Below are positions 37,701 through 51,782 of a DNA stretch of 64,000 bases, one piece after another. The stretch lies in assembly GCA_000499405.2 (NCBI GenBank), contig HG738137.1, forward strand, positions 16,789,601-16,853,600, in the 5' to 3' direction. Numbering within the stretch: the stretch's first letter is position 1; every line of letters begins with the position of its first letter. The position numbers and the translations under genes are program-made. This DNA is from Onchocerca volvulus. Lineage: Eukaryota; Nematoda; Chromadorea; Rhabditida; Onchocercidae. Below the pieces are notes generated by a model, which was not told where the DNA came from, did no database searches, and saw nothing but the letters and a program-made list of their open reading frames with translations.

Positions 37701-40700
37701 AAGTTGTTTTCATGTAGATTATGAGCAGTTCTTTAAGATTCATACCATAAATAATGACTTAATTGATCAATAAATTAGGATTTTCGTTAAAAAAATTCGG
37801 AATTTTAATTTTTCATTATAATAGGATATCATTATTATTACGATCTATTCAGCTATTTATCGCACCTCTTATATATTCTTTTATTTAGCTGAATGAAAAT
37901 CTCAAAATTAAACAACAAACTTTTTGTTGGCGAGCTGTTTCAAGAGCTTTTTCCCATTCACCTTGCTCCAATAATGCATCAATTGCACTAACCACATCAA
38001 CATCCATTAATTCTCCTAATCGACCTTGTTGTTTTAATGATTCTCTGTACTTTTCATCCACAAAATCCGCTAAATCAGGGACGAATTCCATAGCCAACTA
38101 AAATTTAATTTTATAGAAATAATGTTCAATGCATCTCATATGCATGCACAATGTGCATGCATGTGAAATGAATGCATGACTGATTAACATAATGCACGCT
38201 TACCTGTTTTGCTTTTGCCCATTGTCCACCAAGCAGGAAGGCTTTAATAGCATTTTCCGGTTGATTTGAAGCCAAAAATAGTTCAGCTGTTTCGATGAAC
38301 CTTTAATAACATTATAAATAATGGCATATTTTCATTCAAATTAAGATAAAATAGCAATTTTATAAAATGGAATAAATTATGAGAAATTTGACAGAAGCTG
38401 TTTAATTTCTAATCTTCTATATAAATGAGAATGTAAATGTTCCGTGTTACCGACATTAAATTTCCGGAAATTCTTCACCGATTGCTTTGAAATTTTGATA
38501 CAAACTTACACTCGAATAAGCGCGTTTTCTTTTTTTTTTTTTTTTAGATATACCTACTTCTTTTTTATCTGTCATATTTGCGACAGGTAAAAATAAGTGA
38601 GCGGACTGAATTTGTTGCCTACGCCTATTTTTTGCGAAAGCATGGCCAGCCCTTGTAGACTGATTGGACCGGCCACGCGAAATGTGGCCATGTCCAGCTA
38701 GTATCCTAATAGCATACAAACAAATTTTGATAATTCTATTGACTTTAGATTGTCATGGAAAGTATATTAAAGTCACCAAAGAAAAAAAAAAACATTTTCA
38801 TCAATTTTGGAAAATACCACAAGTCGGTTTTGAAACAGTCAAACTGTAAATCATAAGACAGAAATCGAAAGTGTTGATAAACTTTTCAGTTTTCATATAT
38901 GAATAGAATAATAAACTTAAAACTATTTTCTTTTAATATTTTTGATTATTTTTTTTTTAATATTATACAACAATGTGCAATAATCGTACCTTTTTAAATG
39001 AATGAAAATTTCCGTAATTTCATCCAGTATTGCAGAAGCTTCATCGTCCGAGAGGAATTTCGTTGCCAATTCTGTGGCCTAGAAAAAAAGGAAAAACAAT
39101 ATCTCTCAGCAATAGTACAGTTTTGGGAAGCGAGAAGGGAAAAAAAATTATTTCACTTCTGAACATACGTGAGTCGTAAGGAAAGAAATTCTGATAATAG
39201 AATAGAAAAATCTGATCTACTGTTAAAATTTCTTTGGATCTTGATTATGGTTATGGAAACATTCTGAATGAAAATTTCGATCATTCAATGTAATGCGCAT
39301 TTTTCTATGATAATTCAAATTAAAGAATTTGAATCAAATTATAAATTTAAGTATATTAGAAGCACTGAATGACTTAAAATGAATTGGAATGATAAAATGA
39401 TCAGGTTTTTCAAGTAATTTAGCAAGATGATAAGAGCGAAATGAAAATTCTTTGATACTAAAGAACGATGCGATAAAAAAAAAATTGTTATCAATTAATT
39501 CTTATATTATCGGGAAAAAATTGCTATAAAAATCAGTGTAATTAAACTACATCATACTTTATTAATCCATAAAATTATTTAAAAAATTTGGAAAACATAC
39601 CCGTTTCAAAACATCTACAATTAGATCGACATCGGTTTCTTGTGAATCTTTTACCTTCAAGTAGCACTGAATTGCTCGAATATATTCACCCTGACTTTCC
39701 CAGTCTCGTGCTTGAGCAATAAATGATAAAACACCTTTTGCGCCAGATTTCAGCTGTACTTCGTCGAATTCTTCCTAAACAATATTTGCAATCAGCAAAT
39801 CAAAATATACTAGCTCAAAATACAACTTGCAATAAAACAATGATTCCTTGATTGTTTTTTTTTCATTCTGTTTCTGCCATATTTGATCTATTTTTTCTTT
39901 TGCCTGAATAGAAACTGCGCAAAAACATGAGAAAATGTAAAAATAAATGATTTGATTGAAATGGAAATTTTCTTTGCATATTATTAAAATTTGAGCAAAA
40001 CAGATGATTGAATTTGAATAACAAACATAAAATAAATAAGTTATGATAAAGTTTAATGAAATTAGCAATATATGTATGTATGCCAATATTTTAGTAGCAT
40101 ACTGTAAAATGGCAATTTACTTCTAAATGTTGTAATTCTGTAGGCATATAATCTCTAGCAATACGAATAGCATCTTGCCACATTCCAGATTCTTTATAGT
40201 AGCGTAGAATTATTTCGGGACGATTGGCACGAAGTAAGCAACTTTCGGCAGATGGAAAATTTTTTTGTTCAATTGCCATTCGTGCTTGTCGAATATACAC
40301 ATCGGATAATGCTTCTGGACTATATTGTCTGCAAGTCAATCATGCAAAGATTCTGAACAATCAATGTAAAGTTGTGCAGAATTCTTTGTCAGAAGAGAGC
40401 TAAACTTATTGCTTATGTAATTTTTGTTATTAAAATGATAATATAGTATGGAGATGATTAATGATTATCTTATAACAATTATTCAAGCCTTTCTTATTTG
40501 ATAATATAATTATTCAGATGATTGTCCTATAAGAGTTACTCAAGTTTATTTCCAAGAAAAAAAAATAATTATAAACTGAAGAATCAATGATAAATAACTA
40601 TAGATTTGAGAAAATGCCAGTCGACGATAGGGTATAAATTTTATTATTATTCATTTTGAAAGATTTTCTTCTTCTACTATAAAAAACACCTAGAAGTTCA

Positions 40701-43700
40701 CGATGAATTAAACAAATTAGAAAATTTAAAAAAAAAATACTTTGCAACACGTTCCGCATTTTCCCAATCTTGATCATGGACATACATTAGCACAACTTCT
40801 TTCGGTCTTCCGCTTTCTATATAGTGTATTTCAGCTTTTTCAAATTCACCTTCCTCTTCCAGCTGCTGTGCTAATTTGAAATGCACTGATGGTAGACGAT
40901 TTTTTGCTTCCAAACGGCATAAATCAAATGCAAAATCGAAAGCTCTTAAACATATTAAATAAAAAATAAATTAGAAAAAAAAACCATAGTCAAAACAAAA
41001 AATTATTCTTTATTTGAAATTCATTATTCCCTACTTCTTATTTGAAGTCAATCATTGCTATTTCTATTACTGTCATTTTTATATTTAGTAAAAGTACAAC
41101 ATGTTACCTGAAGATACTTATATTTAATACTTACCCATTTTCACATGCATAATCGATCGATTCATCTAATAAATTAAATTTCTGTAATAATTTCACTGCG
41201 GCATTACTATTTAAGCTTTTTGCCCATAAATATGCAATCTGTAAAATAACAGATTACAATTAAACCTCGATGGTTCTTCTGTACTTTACCATCGATAATT
41301 TTACTTGGTAACAATTTTCAAAAAATCTCTTTTTATAGGATGAATAAAAAATATTTCAAATATTGTACCTGTTTTTGCGCAGTATCACCACCTTCTTGTT
41401 TTGCAATTCTATACGCATCATTCCACATTTCAGCATTACGATACATATTTACTGCACTTTTCCAATCACCAGCAAGTAAATAATGCTCTTCTGCTTCTCG
41501 TAAATCCCCTTTTTCCTCCAAATCAGCTGCGACTTGAAGATGAGTATCCTGTGGATACAGTAATTTGATTAAGAAGATAAAAATTTCGCAAATATGATAT
41601 TTGATTATTTTCATCTGTTGCTTTAAATACAAAATTTTTCTGTAACAAAACCTTAACATCATCGACATCATATTTCTCCATTAATCTCATCATATCATCA
41701 ATTCGACCCGTTTTCTTGTACATTGTAATAGCCTTATCGGCTTGTCCAATTACGATATACAACTAAACATGAGATATTAACAATAACTATTTAAGAAGCA
41801 ATTTATTGAAAATTCCGAAAAATAAATCTAGAAATGGATTAAATTGATGCCTGCTCCGCATCCTTTAAACGACCGTTATCCTCCATTTTTTGCGCCAATT
41901 CTTCATACATTTGATCGCTATCATCTCCCATAAATTCTGCAGCCAACTGAAATAATTTATTCAATTGTTTTACAATTTTAAAGTTTACTTGAATTTTTTT
42001 TCTTTTTCTCGTTATCATAACTAGTAATAAAGGAAACTAAATTAGTTTGCTTTAAAAGATTTTAAAATCTATTATACAAACTTCAAGAAATCGTCAATGA
42101 AGATTTGATTCCTAACGATTTCTCTATAGTATTCTAAACAAAAAAAGAAAAAAAAAAAGAAACAATTGAAGTAAAGAAGATCAAATTCCGAATTTATTAA
42201 TCAATCAATCGAATGGATTAGATGATTAGATTGATTTTGTGATTATAAACTTCATATTGACTGCAAAAACAGTAACAATACTTACTCGATATGAATCAGC
42301 CCATCGGGAAGCTTTATTATACATCTCGATTGCTTCTCGATGCATTTTCGCTTCAATGTACAACATTTCTGCTCGCTGAATTATAGCATTTCATTTAGTA
42401 TTAATTTACTCATTTATTACTTTTAGTTATTCAGTATTTTTCTTCTTTTTTGCACTAACTATATTAAGATTCCTATCCTGTATGCTTGATAAACTTTGTA
42501 GTAATGATTCGAAACCGTCATATGTAGTATATGATGTTCTTGACGAGTGATATCATTGGATAATTCGAAGCAATCTTACCTCAAGATCACCAATACTTGC
42601 ATGATGATCAGCGATTTTACCGTAATATTGCTTCGCCAAATCATTATCTTCAAGTGCGTCAACAATTTGCGCCGCTTTACCCCATTGTTTTGCTTTGATT
42701 GATGCTTCGAGAGCTTTTGCTGTTTGTCCACTTTCTGAAAATAGTATGAATTCAAAATTTAATTAAAATCAAATTAGATTAATCTAGATGATTTGCACGT
42801 ATTCAATGTCACAAACCAAGAAAATGATTTATTGCTGCATCATAATTTGCTTCCGCCATCAGATTATCACCCCTTTCTTCCTCCAGTACAACAACTTTTT
42901 CCGGAAAATGCACTCGTGCTAACTGAAATATTCACTGATAAGAAGAAGAAGAAGAAGAAGAAGAAGAGGCGTAAATAAGCATTAATTGAGTATTTAGTTG
43001 ATAATACTCAATGATGCAATTAATACTTTATCATTACCTGGATAGCCTTTGCGTAACCTTTACCCTTTCGGTAGTTTTCCAGAGCTTGTTCAAAATCTTT
43101 CGTTGCTTCGAATAATTCACCAGCCTGAAAAATTCATATTCTTTGTAATTTTTAGTTCAATAAATTCAGAAAATTCATATAAAGATATATTGAGTCAGAT
43201 CAATTCTATTAAAAAAAAAAAAATAAATTGCAAACTTTTTCGAAAAGATTAGATCGGATTAGTGCGGTAGCAACATTTTGTACCAAGCCATCTTTGAAGA
43301 GGAATTCTGGATTTTGCAAAAGTATACGAGCTGCTTGAATGGCTAAACCTGCTTTTAAATATAATTCTATTGCAGCAAGCAGGTCACCATCACGCTCTGA
43401 TATCTGGAATTAGAAAGCAATTAGCAATAATTAACGTTTTTTTAAATATTCAACAATCAATATCGAATTGCAATTTCAGGATTACAATGAGTATCAAAAA
43501 TGAGAATTTTAAAAAGAAAATTTTAATTTTTAGATCATTTATCACCGTATCCAGTGTAATAATTTTCTGAATGATCTAGAAAAGTCAGAAATTCAATTAA
43601 GATTTCTTTCCGAGCTGCAGAGAATCTTAATCTACATAATATTACTTCAAAATGAAATATGGATAACAGTAGTGATAAATAATAATAGATATGATATAAC

Positions 43701-46700
43701 GAAAAAGTTAAAAATTAAAATTAATAAATATTTAAAATTGATTAACCTGTGCAGCTTTCCCATCTTGGCCTGTATCGAACAGATAATGATAATATCGACT
43801 TTTAATAGTTTCTAGGTCTGGATAATTCTGGAAGAAGGCAATTTATGAGAGATTTTTCATACAAATTATTTTTAAAATAAATATAATTTCTTAAATACTT
43901 TGTTGGCTTATCAATATAATTGAGAAAAAAATGACGGAAAAACGAAATTTTTAGTGGAAAAATATACTTGTGCATGAGCTAGTTCAAATGCTTCTTCCCA
44001 TTTGCCAATTTGCTGATACATTTCAAAAACTTCATCTAAGGCATTCTATAAATTAAAATGAAGAGAATTAAAGTAAAATGAAATTTTATTCATACTAAGA
44101 AATCTGCTAAATTTGTTTTCAATCGAAATTTCAATAAAAGTTGTTTATAATAGAATTCAAAAATTATAAAGGAATTTAACTATTTTCAAGTCTGGATAAT
44201 TCCGAAAAAAAAAGGCAAATTATGAGAAAAATTTCAGTAAATTACTTTTTAAGATAGTATAACATTATGACGTAATAGTATCGATTAATTTCTACGATAA
44301 ATATATTGCTTTTTTAAATTTGCAAAATTACAAGAATCATACTAGCAAGTATGAAATAAACTGTATTACCTGTTCAAGATAAATTCTTTCAACTTCTCTA
44401 AAATCTTTATTCATGAGTGCTAATCGCGCTTGAACCTGCAGAAATATTGAGAAATGCTAGTATAATTAGTGATAATAATGATTGAATTGATATTAAAAAT
44501 TAATATACATAGGTTATAATTTATTCGACAACGTACATTTATTTCTGCATTTTGATTAAATATCACTTTAATGTCTATTTTCAATCGGAATTATATATAT
44601 GGTAAGGTTTTATCTATGGAGAAAATACTATAATTTTATGATATTCAAAAATTTTTGAATTATGTAAGGATATCGTCATAAGTTCAAGAAAAAAAAAGTT
44701 ATTATTTATAATTATTTTTCCTAATTATTATTTCTAATTATTTTTTCCTACTTTATAATTATTTTTTCCATCACTATCGGTATTTCTGGTAATTTCATCA
44801 GCAATTCGAATCGTTTCGACAAGCATTTGTACTCGTGATATATCACCCAAAGCTGCGAAACATCGTTGTGCTATTAATAGTTGTTGTTGTGACAGTGCAA
44901 CCTAAAAAAAAAAAAAAAATGCATTATTTTTAAAAATTTTGTTGAAGATTTAAAAAAAAGAAAAAAAAAGGAATCCTCAGATAATGATGTATTAGTTTGG
45001 TAATATGAAAACAATACCTATCAAATGTTATAATTTGTGAAATTTTTTTTAGCTAACAAAAATAATTATGAGAAACCTGAGCAAGTTGACGCCATAGTAC
45101 CGTATTATCATATTCTTCTCTTTTTTCCAAAAAATCAATTGCTCGACCAAAATCAAGCCGATCGATTGCAGAAGCAAATTCGATAAGTGTTTGGTCAAGT
45201 TCATAAGCAACTTTTTCGCTTGCTTCCTACAAATTTATTTTTCGTAAAAGTGATTGAAAATATGACAATATTAAAGAATTTAAATAAAAATTTCGCAAAT
45301 TTTAATAATTTTTGAAAAAATGAAAAAAATATAATATATGGTAATATATTATAATATTATACTATATTATAATTCATCAATTTTATTCCCTATCGAAGAT
45401 TAGCACAATTTTATTAAAAATAATCAAACTCATTAAGAGGGAGCATCCTGTTATTTTTGAAGCAAGCAAATTTTTATTCTTAGAAATTAATATGAATGAG
45501 ACAACTCTTTCTAATATAATAGTTATTTTATCAATATACAAAATCTCATTCTATCATTTAAATGAAAAAATTAAATTTGAAATTTTGATTATTTTAACAA
45601 CTGGTCAATCAATGATGCCAATTAGTGATATTAAATGTATTTCAGATTTAATCTAAACATTTGCGTTTTTCGTTACTGAAAGTCAGTTAAGTAGAAAAAT
45701 GTAATTGCTTGTTTTTAATTTTCATTTCAGAATTCAAAATTGCAAACTTTTCTTACTTTTTTTGAAATAAGTACAAATAAGTAATAGCTTCTTCAAAATT
45801 AATTATTCAAAAATGGAAATAACTATGACCAGATTCTCTCATTTTCAAAAATTTCACTTTTTCTCCTCCAATCATGCAATTCATTATTCTTTTATTTTAT
45901 TAAGCAAATAATAATAGCAATGACAACCTCAACGATAACCTCAGTTCTCGATTCATCACGTAGAACAGTTTCAATGTCACCTTTTATAGGTATCATTACC
46001 ATCTGCAAATGCAAAACCAATTATTGTTCGTAGAAAAAAATGAAAAGAAAAATTTTTATAGAAATAAAAAAGCAAAATTATGAAATGAAAAATACACTTT
46101 ACTTCTTCTGGATTTTCAGCTTGATACCAAATGCAAAGTTGATCACTCGATTGAGCCACAATAACATCACTGTTAGGAACCCATTGAACATAACTACAGT
46201 AATCTAATAATGATATTTTTCGATCAGTTTTCAAATCAACCAATAACAATCGAGATCTCTTGTCACGAAATAATAATTTTGTTGCCATTTCACTAAGCTA
46301 AAATGATTCAATAGATTTGATTCTTTTGATTTATTCATATTATTGTATTCGATTTAATCGTTTTTTATATTCTATTTCAAAAAAAAAAAAATTTACCTAA
46401 TTAATATATCCATAATTAATGGTTAAATTTGATTGATATAATGATACAATGAATGGTAATGAAGATGATAATTAAATTTAATTGACATAATGATATAATA
46501 ATTATTGGTTGAGCTTGATTAGCATAATGATATGATCATTGATGACGATGATTTAATGTTCAAGTTGATTATCGAGTCATTTATAAAACAATAAAAATTG
46601 TTATACAAAATATTAAAATGTAAATATCATTCTCATTCTGTTTAGCAAGAAAGTGGAAGAATGAACCTCAAGCCAATCGATGTATACTGGATGTGAAAAT

Positions 46701-49700
46701 TGTGCAATCTGTCGTTGAGTTATCAAATCAACTACAAAAAAAAAAGAGTGATTAGGTCAGAAAAAGAATTTAATTAATCTTAATTCAAAAATTTTTTAAA
46801 TACAATCCCAGTTTACTAATAAAACACATTTAAATAGGCAATTAATGCTGTCAATTATTTACATAGTTTTTTATTTTCATGGCAAATGATCGATGCATAT
46901 CATGTACGATTGTTTAATTGGTACTCAGAGAATCCAGAAAAAGATTAAGTTTAATGTTTAGACTAAAATGAAATATAATTCATATGAATTAAACACAAGT
47001 AGAAAGAACTGAATCGATTTTGTAAACATTTTACAAAACATCAAAATATTAAAAGTAGACGAAAGATACTGTACATTCCGAAAATTTTTTAAAATATTGT
47101 TAAAGCAATGAAAGGTCAACTATATATTAGTAACGGTCAAATTACATACCCACTGAAATGGTATTTAAGTCGAGAAGATAAGCAACACGCTTTATAGTAC
47201 CAATATTTTTCATTTTTTGTTCCGTAAGTCGTACTGATATAAGATGTGGTGATGTGAGTTCCGTTCGAATCCATCCAATTATCTCATTATTACCATATTC
47301 TACCAAACTTACCTATTAATAAATATCCTTTTATTGAATTATTATATGACTAATTACTAATAAATATTAAATTCATGAATTCCAAGAAATATTAAATTTT
47401 GAAATTTAATATTTTAATACTTAATAATGAAACATATAACTATGAAAACAACACATCGCTATTAAATCAACAATTTGTATAACTGCTATCAACAACAAGT
47501 TTCATTTCCTAATGTTACAAATTAATCTGTGAGATTCTTTTGTTGCTATTTATTGAAGACGCATGCAGAATGCATGCTAAAATAATGCATGCCAAAATCT
47601 GAATTATTGTTATCAAATCAGATAAACATACCTCTCCAGCGTTAATTATCATGCAAACATTTTCGTTTTCAAAATAGAATCTTTCATTGCCAGCACTTTG
47701 CCATTCAATTTCACTACGATGACCGGTGCTCATATCGGCAATTATCATTGTATTCGTTGTATAAGCTAAGACAAATCGATCATGTCCCATTATCTAATTG
47801 AAATATTGTATTAAAATAACATCTTGATCTGTTATCAATTGATAAACATTTTGGAGATTAGATTTATGAATGCTACACAATACGTGTAATATTTGTAATC
47901 TTTATCATATCACCTATAAAAAATTGAAAACTTATTAATAATTAGTAATAATTAAAAATAATAGTAAATTCTTTGAGTTATTTTATTAGACGAAATATCT
48001 ACTTTCTATTTTGATAGAGATTTTTTTCAAATAATGATAAAAAAGCGCCAAAATGGAAAGTGGACAGTTTGTGTGATATAAAATCTTAAATTAATTTTTA
48101 AAAAAAGCAAAGGAAAAAAAGTTACTTTAATTTCATTAATAGGTAATCCTTTAGAACAATGAATTGTTATACGTTGTTCATTAGCTGTATCTTTGATAAG
48201 AACTTGTGAAGGTGAAACATATTTCGTCTGAAATCGTCCCTTCAACATGGAATGTTTTAGACAGCAATCTATCATTATCACTGCACCACATAATGTACCC
48301 TGTAATGATAATTGCTTATCATTTTATATATAATCTTTCAAACTATTCAGTAGTTTGAATTTTAAACAGATAAATTACCACGAAATCTCTTTTATACCGC
48401 ATATTTTTTAATAATTTAATATAAGTTGAATATTTTGATGACAAGCATAAATAGCACCGACAACTGTTTGATGAAATCATTCAAATATTTTAAAAAGATC
48501 TTCAAATTTATGGCTAAATGATTAAAAAATAAAAAAAAATAGATCTGATGTAATTAACGATTTTAAAATATGAGAAATGAACAAACCACAGCAATAGTTG
48601 AACCATCTGGACTCCATGTTAATGCACTAATTGTGTATAAGTAACGAATTTCTAACGGTTTACCTTCATCCAATGCACCTCGTCGAGAATTCCACGAATA
48701 AAGTCGTATTCTACAAAAGTTTTTTTCTAAAAAACCTCTTTTTTTTTAAAATCAACTGTATCACAGCATTTATTCATAAATAAATATAATATGCTTAATT
48801 ATTAGTGCATATATAAAGCTTTTAAAAATGAAAACAGAAATAGTATGATAAAGATATAGCTTAAATTATAACAAAATTAATTAGATAGTTATTTTAAGCA
48901 TTCAGAAGCAAAATATTTAAAATTAAGATAAAATATGACAAACTATAAAGCATTGAAATTGAGATAAGCAATGAGAAGTTATAAAGTAATTAAAATTAAG
49001 ACAAGGAATGAAGAATCATCAAATATTTGAAGTTAGGATGAAAGATGAAAAATTATGATAAACCTGTCAAAACTTCCAAAAACAACACTTTGTCCGAGTG
49101 AATCACGAATAGCAACAGTAAATTCCTTCTCATGATCTGATTCATTACGGTAATCAAATTGTTGTAATACTTGGCCACTCGCCGTATACGATACTATACG
49201 TTGATCACATCCACCAATTATAATACCGTTACCTGTATATACTAAAGCATACGGTGGACAGCTATGTGTTAAAATTTTTGTTTGCGTTCTTCGATCCATC
49301 AAATATAAAATGATGGAACCATCACTGTGACCAGAAATGAATGAACGACCATCAGGCCTAAAATAAATTTTAATTACTCATTTCATAAGCCAAATAATTT
49401 CTAAGCAATTTTTAAAGTAAAAATCGATTTAGAACATGATGAAATGAAACATTTATATGAAATAACGCTTAGAGGCATTTTAAAAGTATTATATGAAATA
49501 AATATTTAATTGTTGAAACAGTTAACTGATTACTTTTGTTAAATTTTTTGCTTCCGCAAGTTAAAATAGAATTTGCTTAGTTTTAGAATTCAAAAAAATA
49601 TATAATTCATTGATCATTTGATGAATATTTTATATTCATTTCTGCTGTCATTTTAAAATCATAAAAAGTATAATCTCATGAACGAATTGTTCTCAATATA

Positions 49701-51782
49701 CATTGAAATTTTTTTATTAGAGTAAAATTTCATTCAGTCACTTTTTTTTTTTTTTTATCGGGCGAGAATTCTCTTCAATAAAATTTTTTGTTAAACTACA
49801 ATTCCATCGATTAGAAATTTGGAAAATTCATTAATTTTTTAAAATTACAGTTAACAAACTATGACATTTTCCTATTTTCTTATCCTCTAACAATAATATG
49901 CAATATAGGTATAAAGTAATAAGAAAAGTAAATATGTATAATTTTTATTTTTGGAACTAAATAAATTATTTATACTTTGGTTTAAATTAAATGCATATAT
50001 TTTTAATCATTTCACAAAAAAATAACTAATAAATTACTTCGTAATTTGTGGAAAAAGTTTCTGAGAAAAAATTATATGAGAAAAAATTGAGAATCTATCG
50101 ATTCACGAAATAGTTGTAGAATAAAAAAAAAAAAATCTTACGAAAGTGCGAGAGATACGACGGATATATCAGTTTTATATAACGTGGAACATTTATTGCT
50201 ACGACACGATGCAACTCTTACTTTGCCATCAACTAAACCAATTATCAATCGTTCATCACTTGGCCAAATTAGTGCTATCACTGCTGATGATTGCACAAAT
50301 TTATTACAAATAACTTTCTTCTCATCCCTATAATTCTCAGTAAATTATCAGCACTGATATGCTTCAGAACTCGATTAATATTTAATGTAGTGTAATATTA
50401 ATTTAAATTTTATTTTAAATTTGATTTATTTTTATTAATGAATTGTTGGATAATTTCTTTCAGTTGCACGAATCACGTACCATGTTTTACCGATTCGATA
50501 AACATAAGTAATATTATCAGTTTGACCAATGGCAATATAGGTAGAATCGGGCGAGAAAACTAATGCTTTTACTTGATAGCTTTTCTTCCCATACTGTAAC
50601 AAATATTTGTCATCAAAATTGAATCAGACAGAAATCATCTAAAAACTTGATCCATTCAAATCCGTTAAATTTACTGATGACAGCGACAACTGTTTTATTT
50701 GTCTGTACAAATAAAAATGTAAATAAACATTTGGGCTTTTGATACAATATTGCAAGTTCTTCACCGATTGCTTTGAAATTTTGACACAACGTTGCATTTG
50801 TTTCACGTGACCGCCGGTCCGTAAAAACTAACTCGACCGGCCACATTTCGCATAGGTGAGTACAGTTATTCAAAATGTGATATATTCTTACTTCTTCATT
50901 CAATTCTAAATTTAATTTCATATCTGGAAAAGTTTTGTATTAGATCAGAGGAATAATAGAAGATACTTTAGTATCGATCGGTTTAGTAGCAAATTTATCA
51001 CGTCGATTTCCGTTTTCATCAAATAATAATATTACTCGATCGGCATTAGCAATTGCTAATTTTTTGCCATTCGGTGACCAATCCATTGCCGGTATTTTTG
51101 CTGCTCCATTCTGAAATGGTCTTTTTTTGGATATTCTAATAACTTCCTTTTTTTTTTTTCTTCCCTGCAATAATAGCAGCAATAACTAAATAATGTATGC
51201 TTCTCGTTCTCGAGAATTTCCAGAAATAGTTAGTAATAGATATGGAAATTAGGAAGAAAAAAATTTTGATTTGAAATCAAAATAAATTTAATAATTTTTT
51301 TTCCTGTCAAAAATTAAGACATTTAAGTTGAAATATATATAATGTGTGAAATTTTTCAACTAGAAACTATTTCAATATTTTCAATAATTCAGTAAAATAG
51401 ATCTTTACGACTGTATCGTATTTTACCAACTGAACATCTAGTTGATATAGATTTAAATGCTTCATAAAGACTGTCTATGGATATTTTTTTTTGATTCACA
51501 AAAATGTCGATACCTTCGACATCACTGATATAAAATTTGATCGCTGAATAAAATGGTTCTGTGATTCGTATTCTATTAACATATTGGTGGGAAGAAATGA
51601 ATTATAATCGTAAAATATATAACACAGACCTCACAGATCACGTAATATTCTCAGTGACACTTGCTTTTATCTAGTTCTAATTGTAGCAAATGTAATTTTC
51701 GAAAGCAAATATCTAGGAGAATAAGGAGAAAATAGTTCTTTACCTGTTGTTCGATTAGCGTAGTCAAATATCTCAAGCGCAT
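34721..51782 (-). CDS. osm-1: Intraflagellar transport protein IFT172 (OSM-1)
   Basis: Largest subunit of the IFT-B complex, needed to build sensory cilia. The gene covers 17 kb in many short exons. The first exon is 51744-51782 ([13 protein letters not shown]), the second 50967-51110 ([20 protein letters not shown], then [13 protein letters not shown]). The N-terminal half is WD40 repeats: AFSPDST-like [16 protein letters not shown] near 50.55 kb, [20 protein letters not shown] near 49.2 kb, [11 protein letters not shown] near 48.2 kb, [16 protein letters not shown] near 47.65 kb and [20 protein letters not shown] near 46.15 kb. The C-terminal half is TPR-like alpha-solenoid: [60 protein letters not shown] and [19 protein letters not shown]. 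The tail has [16 protein letters not shown] and ends [12 protein letters not shown] with TAA at 34721-34723. The chosen start matches the family N-terminus and lies 114 bp from an X-box. No frame break was found in the exons I traced. Confidence 0.95.
36361..36616 (-). repeat. Intronic interspersed repeat, two partial copies
   Basis: Blocks at about 36372-36435 and 36557-36605 share the pattern TTCTTCACCGATTG, AAATTTTGAAACAACGTTGC and ATTCGAATAGGCG (plus-strand reading, with changes). Between them is GATATACTTAC and the palindromic GTCACATCTGTGACAGG, shared with the copy at 38.5 kb. On the minus strand the core reads [13 protein letters not shown] peptide. Confidence 0.7.
38460..38722 (-). 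repeat. Intronic interspersed repeat, longest copy
   Basis: Contains TTCTTCACCGATTGCTTTGA, the CTCGAATAAGCGCG block, AGATATACCTACTTC, CTGTCATATTTGCGACAGG and GTGAGCGGACT. It continues through GGACCGGCCACGCG and ATGTGGCCATGTCCAGC. Related to the copies at 36.4-36.6 kb and 50.75 kb, all in IFT172 introns and in one orientation. Confidence 0.7.
42937..42969. repeat. (GAA)n microsatellite
   Basis: Eight or more AAG/GAA units in an IFT172 intron on the plus strand. Confidence 0.85.
46425..46565. repeat. Degenerate tandem repeat in IFT172 intron
   Basis: Two to three units of roughly 60 bases share TTGATTGATATAATGATA, TTAATTGACATAATGATATA and TTGATTAGCATAATGATATG. AT-rich and without coding value. 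Confidence 0.55.
48905..49060. repeat. Degenerate ~38-bp tandem repeat in IFT172 intron
   Basis: Four loose units share the pattern AAATTAAGATAAAATATGA, AAATTGAGATAAGCAATGA, AAATTAAGACAAGGAATGA and AAGTTAGGATGAAAGATGA. Simple A-rich expansion, no function apparent. Confidence 0.55.
50745..50870 (-). repeat. Intronic interspersed repeat, copy near the IFT172 5' end
   Basis: Shares TTCTTCACCGATTGCTTTGA, AATTTTGACACAACGTTGCA and GACCGGCCACATTTCGCA with the copies at 36.4-38.7 kb. It lies in the second IFT172 intron, same orientation. Confidence 0.7.
51427..51465 (-). other. Possible alternative first exon of IFT172
   Basis: Within intron 1 a second ATG (51465) opens 13 codons, [13 protein letters not shown], ending at a GTAAAA donor in phase 0, the same length and phase as the proposed first exon. 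Joined to the second exon it would also give a plausible IFT172 start. The upstream exon [13 protein letters not shown] fits the family and the X-box spacing better, so this is an alternative, possibly chance. Confidence 0.25.
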
